DNA of 20,853 bases from Candidatus Zixiibacteriota bacterium (GTDB lineage Bacteria > Zixibacteria > MSB-5A5 > RBG-16-43-9), in assembly GCA_029858245.1 (NCBI GenBank), contig JAOUFL010000009.1, positions 1 to 20,853 on the forward strand, given 5' to 3'. Position numbers and translations under genes: made by a program. Below the pieces are notes generated by a model. That model worked only from the letters and a program-made list of their open reading frames with translations. It had not been told where the DNA came from and searched no databases. Shown here piece after piece: positions 13,947-20,853 of this stretch (the first letter of the stretch is position 1; the number at the start of each line of letters is the position of its first letter).

Positions 13947-16085
13947 ATGCTCAACTTTCTTAACCCCATCCTTCTCTGGGCACTTCTGGCTGTTGTCATA
14001 CCTGTGATGATTCATCTTTTCAGCAGGCAGAGAGTTAAGAAAATAGATTTCTCCTCGCTTATTTTTTTAAAGACCCTGGAGAGGACAAGATTGAGGGCAT
14101 TGAAAATCAAGGAGTTTTTGCTCCTCTTAATTCGTTCTCTTATAATCCTCTTTGTGGTCTTTGCCTTTGCCAGACCAAGTTCCAAAAGTGGATTTGCCTC
14201 AAAACTGGGAGCACAGGCTAAAAACTCAATCCTTTTTTTGATAGATAACTCCTATCGCATGGGATATGAGACCAGAGAGGGAAATTTATTATGGATAGCT
14301 CAAAAAAAGTGTGAGGAGCTTTTAAAAATCTATACAAAGGGGGATGAACTCCACCTTATCACCTATAATGAGGATCCGGAAAAGTTCTTATCCTATCCCA
14401 TATACGACACCTCTCTTATCTCGAGGGGGATTCGAGAGATTGAGCTTTCCCTTGAGCCGGCAGATTTAAACAAATCCCTGGAATCAGGAGTAGAAATTAT
14501 AAGGGGGAGCAAAAACGAAAATAAGGAGATTTATTTATTTACAGACTTAAAAACTAAGGAACTACCTATTTTAAATAAATGGGGACCTTTTTTTGAAAAA
14601 GAAGGGATAAGGCTTTTTCTTATAGGACTGTCTAATGAGGAAAAAGAGAACTGGGGAATAAGGGATGTCGAGTCTCCATCGGGGGTCGTGGCTATTTCGA
14701 CTCCGTTTGAGATAAAGAGCATAGTGAAAAATTATAGTGAAAAGTCGGTTCAAAATCTACTGATCAGTCTCTATTTAGACGGCAGAAGAGTAAGTCAAAC
14801 AGATGCGAATCTTAAGGAAGGGGAGGAGACAAAGATCAGTTTTACTCAATCGGTCAAAGAAACAGGATTCCATTCAGGTTATTTAGAGCTCTCAGATGAT
14901 AACTTGCTGGCAGATAATAAAAGATTCTTAACTTTCAAGCTTCCTGAAAAAATTGAAGTGCTTTTAGTGGAGAGTAAAGGAAAAAAAGAAAACTATTTAA
15001 GATTAGCCCTGATCCCTGTAAAAGAGAAGATAGATAGATTCAAGATCACACAGATTGACCCAAAATCCTTTCCTGCTAAAAATCTTTCAAATTACCAGGT
15101 GATAATTTTCTCCGATCTTTCGGAGCTAAGACCGGAGCATCTTCCCAGATTAGATGATTTTTTAAATTCAGGTAAGGGGATTTTCTTTTTCTTCGAAAAA
15201 AGCAAAGTGGAATTATTTGAGCAGATCAGCAAAAGGTATATCAACTCTATTTATAAAGGGATAAAAGATTTATCCGGCAGCAAAGAAGGATTTTTGACTA
15301 TGGAAAAGTTGAATCTGTTCCATCCTATATTTCAACCCTATAAAGGGCTGGATAAGTCCAAATTCCCCAGGATAAGGTTTTTTTCTATTCATGAGGTCAT
15401 CCCCGGAGAGGGCACAAAGGTACTGGCGAGTTTCAGCAATGGCGTTCCAGCTTTAGTGGAAAGCTTTTCCAAGACTGGCAAGGTTTTAGTTTTTTTAAGC
15501 TCAACTGCTCCCGAATTCTCTGATTTAGGGGAACATACTATTTTAGTCCCCCTGCTTCAGCGCTCGATTGAATACCTCTCCTCAAATCTGTTCACCACAG
15601 GGGAATATTTGGTTGGTGAGAAGATCAGAAAGGAGTATGAGTTAACCAATGCTGGAAAGGTAGAGCTTCTGAATCCTGAAAATCAAAAAGTTCTATTAAG
15701 CCCTAATTATATTGAAGATAGACTTGTCTTAAAATTTGAAGATCTGAAAAGACCAGGCATCTATCTTCTCCAATCCCAGGATATGGTTTTAGATCAGTTT
15801 GCGGTAAATCTCAATACCCGAGATTCAGACCTGGGTTCCCCTGAGGAAGGGGAATTAGAAAAAGAGTTAAGGAAAAATAAGAATATTATTATAATAAAGC
15901 CAAATCAGGAGGTAACAGGAAAGATTCTGAGTACCAGATACGGGAAGGAATTGAGTAAAAATTTCTTGTGGTTAGCCCTGGTTTTGCTTATCTTGGAGAT
16001 GCTGATTTCAAAACACAGGAAGAAGGATTTGAAATACATCTCCATTCCTGACTCTCCGGGGAAAAAAGGTGCTGAGAAGATTTAA
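13947..16085 (+). CDS. BatA-domain membrane protein with degenerate VWA domain
   Basis: A 712-residue protein. Residues 1-80 are the BatA/aerotolerance N-terminal domain: NPILLWALLAVVIPVMIHLF as the first membrane helix, an RQRVKKIDFSSLIFLK link, then a second helix near 57-75 ending FAFARPS. A VWA-type domain follows (about 92-240), but its metal motif reads DNSYR (100-104) instead of DxSxS, so metal binding is probably lost. A middle part (about 340-480, VIIFSDLSEL... GKGIFFFFE) looks like the amidotransferase-like domain of large BatA proteins. A C-terminal helix (FLWLALVLLILEMLI) and a basic tail end it. ATG 13947 directly follows the previous stop, so translation is coupled. It is the probable membrane partner of the MoxR and DUF58 proteins. 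Confidence 0.85.
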   Translation: MLNFLNPILLWALLAVVIPVMIHLFSRQRVKKIDFSSLIFLKTLERTRLRALKIKEFLLLLIRSLIILFVVFAFARPSSKSGFASKLGAQAKNSILFLIDNSYRMGYETREGNLLWIAQKKCEELLKIYTKGDELHLITYNEDPEKFLSYPIYDTSLISRGIREIELSLEPADLNKSLESGVEIIRGSKNENKEIYLFTDLKTKELPILNKWGPFFEKEGIRLFLIGLSNEEKENWGIRDVESPSGVVAISTPFEIKSIVKNYSEKSVQNLLISLYLDGRRVSQTDANLKEGEETKISFTQSVKETGFHSGYLELSDDNLLADNKRFLTFKLPEKIEVLLVESKGKKENYLRLALIPVKEKIDRFKITQIDPKSFPAKNLSNYQVIIFSDLSELRPEHLPRLDDFLNSGKGIFFFFEKSKVELFEQISKRYINSIYKGIKDLSGSKEGFLTMEKLNLFHPIFQPYKGLDKSKFPRIRFFSIHEVIPGEGTKVLASFSNGVPALVESFSKTGKVLVFLSSTAPEFSDLGEHTILVPLLQRSIEYLSSNLFTTGEYLVGEKIRKEYELTNAGKVELLNPENQKVLLSPNYIEDRLVLKFEDLKRPGIYLLQSQDMVLDQFAVNLNTRDSDLGSPEEGELEKELRKNKNIIIIKPNQEVTGKILSTRYGKELSKNFLWLALVLLILEMLISKHRKKDLKYISIPDSPGKKGAEKI

Positions 16086-16554
16086 AATAGCTCAACTGCT
16101 TTTTTTGTTTTTTGTTCTCGAATGTACTCCTCATTACCAGACTACACCACACCACATTATTCCTCCGCCGGAAGAGTATAACAGCAGGATAAAAGTTCGG
16201 GTAATAACCCAGGATAGAAGCTACCCCCGGGGTGGTCCGGTGGATTTAAAACTGGAGATTGAGAATATCTCTCAGGAGGTGGTCAGCTTGGATTTTGATT
16301 TAAATCAGCTCTTCGATTTCGTAATCTATAGAAAGGGAGGGGAGGTCTGGAGATGGTCTTATGACAAGATCTTCGATAAGACTCAACTCAATCTATATAT
16401 CTATCCTGGAGAAGTCTGGACTTTTCAAACAGAATGGGATACTAAAGACAATCAGAGAAGATATGTCTCCGGAGGAAGATATTATGTAGAGGGGATTTTA
16501 AGAATTTCTCCAGTCTTGAAATCAGAGAAGGTGGAGATAGGTTTAACAGATTAA
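16069..16554 (+). CDS. BsuPI-domain (intracellular proteinase inhibitor-like) exported protein
   Basis: A 161-residue protein. The start is GTG 16069, 17 bases inside the upstream gene. An AAAAAAGG run precedes it closely. The N-terminus RRFKIAQLLFLFFVLEC is an export signal; the Cys might be a lipidation site, although Glu at -1 is unusual. The mature part matches the BsuPI beta-sandwich: a DLKLEIENIS strand, then FDFVIYRKGGEVWRWS, then YPGEVWTFQTEWD and GGRYYVEGIL. Such domains are named after a Bacillus subtilis proteinase inhibitor, but most family members have no proven inhibitor role. It is the last long gene of the MoxR/BatA cluster. Confidence 0.75.
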   Translation: MLRRFKIAQLLFLFFVLECTPHYQTTPHHIIPPPEEYNSRIKVRVITQDRSYPRGGPVDLKLEIENISQEVVSLDFDLNQLFDFVIYRKGGEVWRWSYDKIFDKTQLNLYIYPGEVWTFQTEWDTKDNQRRYVSGGRYYVEGILRISPVLKSEKVEIGLTD

Positions 16555-16600
16555 ATTGAAAAGTTGATGAGTTAGAAATGCTTTGATTTTTAATTAAAAG

Positions 16601-16618
16601 GTCCTTAGCTTTAAGGAC
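16601..16618. repeat. 7-bp hairpin upstream of the zinc-ribbon gene
   Basis: GTCCTTA (16601-16607) and TAAGGAC (16612-16618) pair perfectly around a 4-nt loop. It lies 12 bases before the strong Shine-Dalgarno of the 35-residue gene. No T-run follows on the + strand. It could be a leader hairpin or a repeat. Confidence 0.4.
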
Positions 16619-16644
16619 AAAAGGTACAAAGGAGGTGAGAGAGG

Positions 16645-16752
16645 ATGCCAGATAAGAAAAAGAAAGCCACATACAAATGTTCCAAGTGTGGATATACCTC
16701 CAGCAAGCAAGGTAAATGCTGTGGAGCTCCGATGAAGAAGGTCATGAAATAG
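16645..16752 (+). CDS. 35-residue zinc-ribbon protein
   Basis: A tiny gene preceded by GGAGGTGA (16631-16638), a near-complete match to the 16S rRNA anti-Shine-Dalgarno, 6 bases before ATG 16645. The product MPDKKKKATYKCSKCGYTSS... has CxxC at residues 12-15 (KCSKCGY) and a CCGAPM knuckle at 25-30. This can bind one zinc or iron ion as a rubredoxin-like or zinc-ribbon fold. The ends are lysine-rich, suggesting nucleic-acid or ribosome contact, which is inference. It stops at TAG 16750-16752. No partner can be named. Confidence 0.7.
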   Translation: MPDKKKKATYKCSKCGYTSSKQGKCCGAPMKKVMK

Positions 16753-16978
16753 GTTTAAGGTGACAGGTGAGAGGTTATAGGGGAAAAGATAAAAACTTTT
16801 CCCCTCCATCGTCAATTCAGCATTTAAATAATAGTGAATATAATTCCCCTTATAGGAGAGGGTCAGGTGAGGTAATTTGGGGGAGTGCAAACCTCCAGGT
16901 TTGCATGAGGGGTTATATATTATTTTGTTTGGTTGAAATAAAACTTAAGCTTTATACTCCATTAATTTTTCCAGAGAT
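16753..16978. repeat. Intergenic region made of palindromic repeats, no gene
   Basis: A 9-bp hairpin GGGGAAAAG (16780-16788) with CTTTTCCCC (16796-16804) comes first. A C/G-rich motif follows (CCCCTTATAGGAGAGGG then CAGGTGAGG, about 16836-16871), similar in style to the repeat upstream of nfo. A hairpin TGCAAACC-TCCA-GGTTTGCA ends at 16905. The open frames that cross this stretch on both strands have repeat-derived sequence and no family features. No clear promoter for the next gene is seen. Confidence 0.55.
16884..16909. repeat. 26-bp hairpin repeat, copy A
   Basis: Contains TGCAAACC-TCCA-GGTTTGCA, an 8-bp perfect stem with a 4-nt loop. It aligns to 17546-17571 with 19 of 26 positions identical. 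Confidence 0.5.
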
Positions 16979-17560
16979 ATGAGAATCTTGGGAATCTCAG
17001 GTAGCCCGGTTAAAAACGGGAATGTGGATTTACTGGTTCAGCAGGTTATCAAAGGTGTAAAAAGTAAAAGAGTCAAGGCTGAGATTTTATATTTGGATAG
17101 GATGAATATCTCCCCCTGCAAATCCTGCAGTAAAAATCCTGAACCTGAATTTTGTATGATCAAGGACGATATGGATATAATCTATGACAAGCTGAAAAAA
17201 TCAGATGCTCTGGTTTTAGGCTCACCCATATACTTTGATACAATCTCTGCCCAGATGAAATTATTTTTGGATAGATGCAACTGCCTGACTCCACTGGTTA
17301 AGAAAAATAACAGGTATTATTTCAAATCGAGATTAAAAAGGAAAAGAAAAGGTGTAATCATATTGGTGGCAGGTGAAAAGCAGAGGTTCGATTATGCCCT
17401 TTCCACCTTAAAAGGTTTTTTTATATGGGCGAATATAAAATTTGTAGATAAATTATTATATTCTCATAGTTTTTTTGAGAAAGGGAAGGTGAAAGAGGAC
17501 AAGAAGATAATGCAGAAGGCTTTTGATCTGGGTAAAAAATTATGGAGCGCAAAACTTTAA
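16979..17560 (+). CDS. NADPH-dependent FMN reductase / iron-sulfur flavoprotein-like protein
   Basis: A 193-residue flavodoxin-fold protein. It begins MRILGISGSPVKNGNVDLLV, the phosphate-binding loop of the FMN reductase family. It then has three cysteines, C47 and C50 in PCKSC and C59, similar to the cysteine cluster of archaeal-type iron-sulfur flavoproteins. SDALVLGSPIYFDTISAQMKLFLDRC is the family's second FMN-contact segment. It probably reduces flavin or passes electrons in the cytoplasm; the substrate is not evident. ATG 16979 has only a weak AGAGA before it. The last codons and the stop lie in a hairpin repeat (17546-17571), so the C-terminus may have been rewritten by that repeat. 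Confidence 0.8.
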   Translation: MRILGISGSPVKNGNVDLLVQQVIKGVKSKRVKAEILYLDRMNISPCKSCSKNPEPEFCMIKDDMDIIYDKLKKSDALVLGSPIYFDTISAQMKLFLDRCNCLTPLVKKNNRYYFKSRLKRKRKGVIILVAGEKQRFDYALSTLKGFFIWANIKFVDKLLYSHSFFEKGKVKEDKKIMQKAFDLGKKLWSAKL

Positions 17561-17597
17561 TTTTGCTTGAGTATTGTAGTTGCTCGATTTATCGAGC
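17546..17597. repeat. 26-bp hairpin repeat, copy B, and a second hairpin
   Basis: GCAAAA (17549-17554) pairs with TTTTGC (17561-17566). The surrounding 26 bases match copy A at 16884-16909 in 19 positions. A second hairpin, GCTCGA-TTTA-TCGAGC, is at 17582-17597. The first overlaps the end and stop codon of the flavoprotein gene. Confidence 0.5.
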
Positions 17598-17637
17598 TTT
17601 AAGACGCCCAATGCTTTATTATTGATACAGGTAATTT

Positions 17638-18474
17638 ATGAACAGACTCATCTACAAAGGTAAAAATCGATACAGAGAGTTTTTATCAGCTGCCAGGATA
17701 ATCTCCAGGAAGGTTTCAAAAATTAAAGGAGTCGTGGGAATAGCAGCAACTGGCGGAATAGGGCGAGGTTACTGCGATGATTATTCCGATTTAGACCTGA
17801 TAGTTTATGCTGATGAGGAAAAAGCAAGGGAGATAAAAAAGTATATTGCAGTAGGTTATTTAAGATACAAAGATATTGATTTAGATACGCCGGTCGTATC
17901 GTATCAAAAAGCAATGAATTATAAAGTGCCATCCAGATACTGGTCTCAGATTCAAAGATGGGAAATGGGGAATGCCCTGATCCTGTTTGATACAAAGGGG
18001 AGGATAAAAAATCTGTTCAAGGAAAAGCTTATCTTCCCGGATTGGGAACAGAAAATACTTTTAGAAAAACATAGACAGGAAGTGGGATTTCACTTGAAAT
18101 ATAATTTCGAAACCTGGGAAAAAAGAGGGGATATTATAAATCTGGCTGACTCCCTGATTCGTGGTACCGAGAATTTGATTTTATGGATTTATGCTAAGAA
18201 CAGGAAATTTCAACCCTTTATACCTAAATGGCTTTTCTGTTATATTGAGAATAAAATAGTTCCTGAATCTAAATATCTAAAACTAATTGAAAAGCCATAT
18301 CTGGGACCTGTCAAAACAATAAAACAAGCCAGAGATATCAGAGATGAACTTTTGAAATTATGCAGCAGAATCGGGTTAAAATTCGATTATGATAAAGTTG
18401 ACGATATTTTCAAGCAGAATGAAAAGAATTATGAGAAGATTTCAAAAAGAACTAAATATTACTTAAGCTGGTAG
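17638..18474 (+). CDS. Nucleotidyltransferase-domain protein
   Basis: A 278-residue protein with a polymerase-beta-type nucleotidyltransferase N-terminus. GGIGRGYCDDYSDLDLIVYAD (39-59) holds the glycine turn and the paired metal-binding Asp residues D51 and D53. DIDLDTPVV, about 25 residues later, may supply the third acid. The C-terminal part is helical and acts perhaps as a substrate-binding domain, as in DUF4037-type and aminoglycoside-adenylyltransferase-like proteins. There is no signal peptide. It starts at ATG 17638 with a weak CAGG ahead. The acceptor could be a small molecule, RNA or protein; the sequence does not say. Confidence 0.72.
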   Translation: MNRLIYKGKNRYREFLSAARIISRKVSKIKGVVGIAATGGIGRGYCDDYSDLDLIVYADEEKAREIKKYIAVGYLRYKDIDLDTPVVSYQKAMNYKVPSRYWSQIQRWEMGNALILFDTKGRIKNLFKEKLIFPDWEQKILLEKHRQEVGFHLKYNFETWEKRGDIINLADSLIRGTENLILWIYAKNRKFQPFIPKWLFCYIENKIVPESKYLKLIEKPYLGPVKTIKQARDIRDELLKLCSRIGLKFDYDKVDDIFKQNEKNYEKISKRTKYYLSW

Positions 18475-18557
18475 ATTTACCCGAAGAGCTTATAAAATTA
18501 TATATTTTTCATTTATCGGAGCAGGGAAATATAATTTTTTTGAAGGAGAATTGGGTT

Positions 18558-19043
18558 ATGAAAATCAATTTAAAGGAGATACTGAAACTAGCAATAAGCA
18601 TAATCGTCTGCCAGTTAGCAGGGGTTATCGGTTCTATTTTCACCACCCCAGCGATTTCCACCTGGTATGCAACTTTAACCAAACCCTCTTTTACCCCACC
18701 TAATTGGGTCTTTGCTCCGGCCTGGACCAGCCTTTATCTTCTTATGGGTGTTTCAGCCTTTCTGGTCTGGCGAAAGAGAATAGAAAATCCCCGGGTTAAT
18801 CTGGCACTACGGTTTTTCATTATTCAGCTGGTTTTAAACTCCCTCTGGTCGGTTCTATTTTTTGGGCTCGGATCTCCACTACTGGGATTTATTGAGATCA
18901 TGCTTCTCTGGCTCTTTATTGTATTGACCATCGTTTATTTTTTCAGAGTGTCAATTATAGCTGGAGTTCTGCTTTTACCTTACATCTTCTGGGTAAGTTT
19001 TGCCTTAGTTCTGAATTTTTCCTTGTGGAGACTTAATCCTTGA
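18558..19043 (+). CDS. TspO/MBR family membrane protein
   Basis: A 161-residue five-helix membrane protein of the TspO/peripheral benzodiazepine-receptor family, which binds porphyrins and is linked to tetrapyrrole and oxidative-stress control. Diagnostic features are WYATLTKPSFTPPNWVFAPAW near residues 29-49, SLYLLMG after it, LNSLWSVLFF, and the PYIFWVSFALVLNFSLWRLNP C-terminus. AAGGAGA (18543-18549) lies 8 bases before ATG 18558. An in-frame TTG at 18540 precedes that ribosome site and is rejected. The stop overlaps the start of the next gene as TTGA, so the two are co-translated. Confidence 0.93.
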   Translation: MKINLKEILKLAISIIVCQLAGVIGSIFTTPAISTWYATLTKPSFTPPNWVFAPAWTSLYLLMGVSAFLVWRKRIENPRVNLALRFFIIQLVLNSLWSVLFFGLGSPLLGFIEIMLLWLFIVLTIVYFFRVSIIAGVLLLPYIFWVSFALVLNFSLWRLNP

Positions 19044-19474
19044 GACTATGGAGCATACATCCCAAATATCTTGATAAAATAGGGCTTATAGCTCTGTGGA
19101 GGGAAGGGTTACTTGCCCAAAAGGTTTTAAAAGGAAAAACAAGGAGGTATATAAACCATCCTCAGCTTTCAAGATTCAAAAACCATCCAGATCCCCTGAA
19201 AGCCATTGCCAATTACCTTTTAGAAGTGTGGAAGGAGTCGGGCAAAAGAGGGTATAAGTTTAATAAGAAGAAAATAGGAAAGACAGGAAAAATCGAGAAG
19301 ATTAATTTAACTGACGGTCAGCTCAGTTGTGAATTTAAGATACTCCGAAGTAAATTAAAGAAAAGAAAGCCTCGTAAATACAAAGAGGTATTGTTAATTA
19401 AAGATATTGAGTGTCATCCCCTCTTTGAGGTTACAAAGGGAAAGATTGAGAGCTGGGAAAAAGCAAAAGTTTGA
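19040..19474 (+). CDS. Pyrimidine dimer DNA glycosylase / endonuclease V-like protein
   Basis: A 144-residue protein of the phage T4 endonuclease V-related family (pyrimidine dimer DNA glycosylase). It begins MRLWSIHPKYLDKIGLIALWREGLLAQKVL, with HPKYLD, LWREGLLAQ and NHPQLSRF as family signatures. It should excise UV-induced cyclobutane dimers and nick the DNA. The start is TTG 19040, because the family begins MRLW and no ATG fits. The last two bases of the TTG are shared with the TspO stop TGA (4-base overlap). The C-terminus (residues 75-144) is very rich in lysine. UV or light damage links it loosely to the TspO gene. Confidence 0.9.
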   Translation: MRLWSIHPKYLDKIGLIALWREGLLAQKVLKGKTRRYINHPQLSRFKNHPDPLKAIANYLLEVWKESGKRGYKFNKKKIGKTGKIEKINLTDGQLSCEFKILRSKLKKRKPRKYKEVLLIKDIECHPLFEVTKGKIESWEKAKV

Positions 19475-19501
19475 GAAAACAATTAAGATTAATTAATTGT
19501 T

Positions 19502-20419
19502 ATGAGAGTAATTATCACCGGTGGAACCGGTTTTATCGGAAGAACCTTAAGTGGTCATCTGGTTGAAGCTGGCTACGAGGTCATAGCTCTTTCTCGCAAG
19601 GCAAAAACATCCAGCAAAATTCTCGGAGAAAAAATCACCTTAGCTGAGTGGGAGGGCAAAACATCTAAAGGATGGGTAAATTATGCAGATGGTGCTTTTG
19701 CCATTGTCAATTTAGCCGGGGAGAATATTGCAGGTGGTCGCTGGACTGAAGCGAAAAAACAGGCAATCATGGAAAGCAGGCTTAATGCTGGAAATGCAGT
19801 AGTTCAAGCTGTGAAAGAAACTAAAGAAAAGCCAAAGGTAATAATACAATCATCTGGTATTGGTTATTATGGGGTACATTCAGAAGAAATAGTTGATGAA
19901 ACAGTTCCCCTGGGAAGTGGATTTTTGCCTGAGGTGGCTGAAAGGTGGGAAAATTCCACAAGGGAGGTTGAGTCTTTCGGGGTCAGACATATAATCATTC
20001 GAACAGGTGTTGTTCTGGGAAAAGATGAAGGGGCACTTCCTCGTCTGATTATGCCTTTCAGGTTTTTCTTTGGTGGTCATCCGGGAAATGGAGAGCAGTA
20101 TTTTTCATGGATTCATCTGCAGGATGAGATCAGAGCGATTCGTTTCTTAATGGAGAGAGAGGATCTAAATGGGATATTCAATCTCACAGCTCCGGGAAGC
20201 CTTAAGATGAAAGATTTCTCTAGTATTTTGGGTAAAGTGATGAGAAGACCCTCCTGGTTTCCCCTACCAGGATTTTTATTGCGTATGATTTTCGGACAAA
20301 TGGCTGAGGAGACGATTTTAACCGGGCAGAGGGTGTTACCTAAAAGACTTCAGGAATATGGATTTAAATTTCTTTATCCTGAGGCAGAACCCGCCCTTCA
20401 GGAGATTTTAAATAAATGA
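19502..20419 (+). CDS. TIGR01777 family NAD(P)-dependent epimerase / SDR protein
   Basis: A 305-residue extended short-chain-dehydrogenase of the YfcH/TIGR01777 type. It has the Rossmann motif ITGGTGFIGRTL (5-16), VNLAGENIAGGRW (about 70-82), SSGIGYYG (about 117-124) and the C-terminal DUF1731 region (about 250-302, with RPSWFPLPGFLLRMIFGQMAE). ATG 19502 has no strong ribosome site. The physiological substrate of this family is not established. The 47-base gap after it holds a hairpin, TTGAAT-ATTA-ATTCAA, at 20441-20456. Confidence 0.93.
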   Translation: MRVIITGGTGFIGRTLSGHLVEAGYEVIALSRKAKTSSKILGEKITLAEWEGKTSKGWVNYADGAFAIVNLAGENIAGGRWTEAKKQAIMESRLNAGNAVVQAVKETKEKPKVIIQSSGIGYYGVHSEEIVDETVPLGSGFLPEVAERWENSTREVESFGVRHIIIRTGVVLGKDEGALPRLIMPFRFFFGGHPGNGEQYFSWIHLQDEIRAIRFLMEREDLNGIFNLTAPGSLKMKDFSSILGKVMRRPSWFPLPGFLLRMIFGQMAEETILTGQRVLPKRLQEYGFKFLYPEAEPALQEILNK

Positions 20420-20440
20420 TTAAATAAATAAAAAGAGAAA

Positions 20441-20456
20441 TTGAATATTAATTCAA
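20441..20456. repeat. Small hairpin before the FAD-linked oxidase gene
   Basis: TTGAAT (20441-20446) and ATTCAA (20451-20456) pair around a 4-nt ATTA loop, 10 bases before the next ATG. It could be an operator, a leader hairpin or chance in AT-rich DNA. Confidence 0.3.
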
Positions 20457-20466
20457 CGAGATTAAA

Positions 20467-20853
20467 ATGAGTAAAATAAATCTTGAACAGAGAAAGTATC
20501 TGGAAAATAAATTTGGAAGCAGGGTTTCTTTTAATACCATAGAGCGTGGACTTTATGGACATGATATCGCCGCGATTCCCGGGCTTATTAAAGTTCTGAT
20601 AGGTAAAACAACCCCAGATGCAGTAGTTCAGCCGCAAACTGAAGAAGAGTTAGTTAACCTGGTCCGCTGGGCAAAAGATAATAATGTACCCCTTACTCCC
20701 AGAGGAAAAGCATCATCTGGATACGGCGGGGTCTTGCCGGTTAAGAATGGGGTTGTGATAGATTTTTACAGGATGAATCGCATTCTTCAGATTGACCCAA
20801 AGACTCAAACTGTAAGAGTGCAGGCAGGTGTGGTATGGGAAAAACTTGACCGG
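20467..20853 (+). CDS. FAD-linked oxidase (glycolate/lactate dehydrogenase-like), 5' part only
   Basis: ATG 20467 opens a frame that runs off the window end after 129 codons. It starts MSKINLEQRKYLENKFGSRV, and later has TPDAVVQPQTEEELVNLVRWA, VPLTPRGKASSGYGG and VIDFYRMNRILQIDPKTQTV, then VQAGVVWEKLDR. This is the FAD-binding PCMH-type fold as in GlcD and D-lactate dehydrogenases, including the RGKASSGYGG pyrophosphate loop. Whether it carries a C-terminal iron-sulfur domain cannot be seen. No clear Shine-Dalgarno is present upstream. Confidence 0.88.
   Translation, partial: MSKINLEQRKYLENKFGSRVSFNTIERGLYGHDIAAIPGLIKVLIGKTTPDAVVQPQTEEELVNLVRWAKDNNVPLTPRGKASSGYGGVLPVKNGVVIDFYRMNRILQIDPKTQTVRVQAGVVWEKLDR

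Noticed and set aside
16780..16804. Terminator after the zinc-ribbon gene (9-bp stem GGGGAAAAG/CTTTTCCCC)
   Set aside because: The stem is good but followed by TCCATCG rather than a T-tract; kept as part of the repeat region.
16767..16982. 71-codon + strand frame (and 98- and 76-codon reverse frames) over 16442-16982
   Set aside because: They run across hairpin repeats and overlap the zinc-ribbon gene or the BsuPI gene; no protein-like conservation.

Overview
The window is bacterial, AT-rich chromosomal DNA. Almost every gene lies on the + strand. The block mnmG-rsmG-parA-parB, with one perfect and one near-perfect parS site and a DnaA-box cluster just downstream, says the window sits at or very near the chromosomal replication origin. 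Several proteins carry export signals, and one small protein ends like an outer-membrane beta-barrel, so a two-membrane cell is likely. MoxR/DUF58/BatA-type genes with TPR and inactive-peptidase partners suggest an uncultured lineage, perhaps of the FCB/candidate-phylum kind. That placement is inference; no marker here fixes the phylum.

Layout. 1-426: the 3' end of an unknown gene, then a non-coding stretch with an inverted repeat. 427-2784: secreted M1 metallopeptidase. 2799-7127: the origin-linked operon (possible promoter, parS, mnmG, a second parS-like site at the rsmG start, rsmG, parA, parB). 7128-7370: AT-rich gap with two exact DnaA boxes, a candidate oriC. 7371-8518: decayed ground holding a frameshifted membrane protein gene, a palindromic repeat, a 53-aa membrane peptide and a possible reverse-strand remnant. 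8522-16752: a MoxR ATPase / DUF58 / BatA-like cluster that also contains a small barrel-like exported protein, endonuclease IV (nfo), a TPR protein with an apparently dead gluzincin domain, a BsuPI-domain protein and a 35-residue zinc-ribbon protein. 16753-16978: repeats only. 16979-20853: flavin reductase-like protein, nucleotidyltransferase, TspO homologue, pyrimidine-dimer glycosylase translationally coupled to it, TIGR01777 epimerase, and the start of a FAD-linked oxidase cut by the window end.

How the genes work together. ParA, ParB and parS segregate the origin, and MnmG and RsmG modify tRNA and 16S rRNA. MoxR with the DUF58 and BatA-like proteins probably forms an envelope-associated AAA+/VWA chaperone-type system, with the TPR protein, BsuPI protein and barrel-like protein as likely partners. 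Two DNA repair enzymes (Nfo and the pyrimidine-dimer glycosylase) are embedded among unrelated genes.

Many intergenic gaps carry short perfect hairpins, commonly with 4-nt loops, that look like a dispersed repeat family. No tRNA, rRNA, CRISPR array, insertion sequence or prophage was seen.
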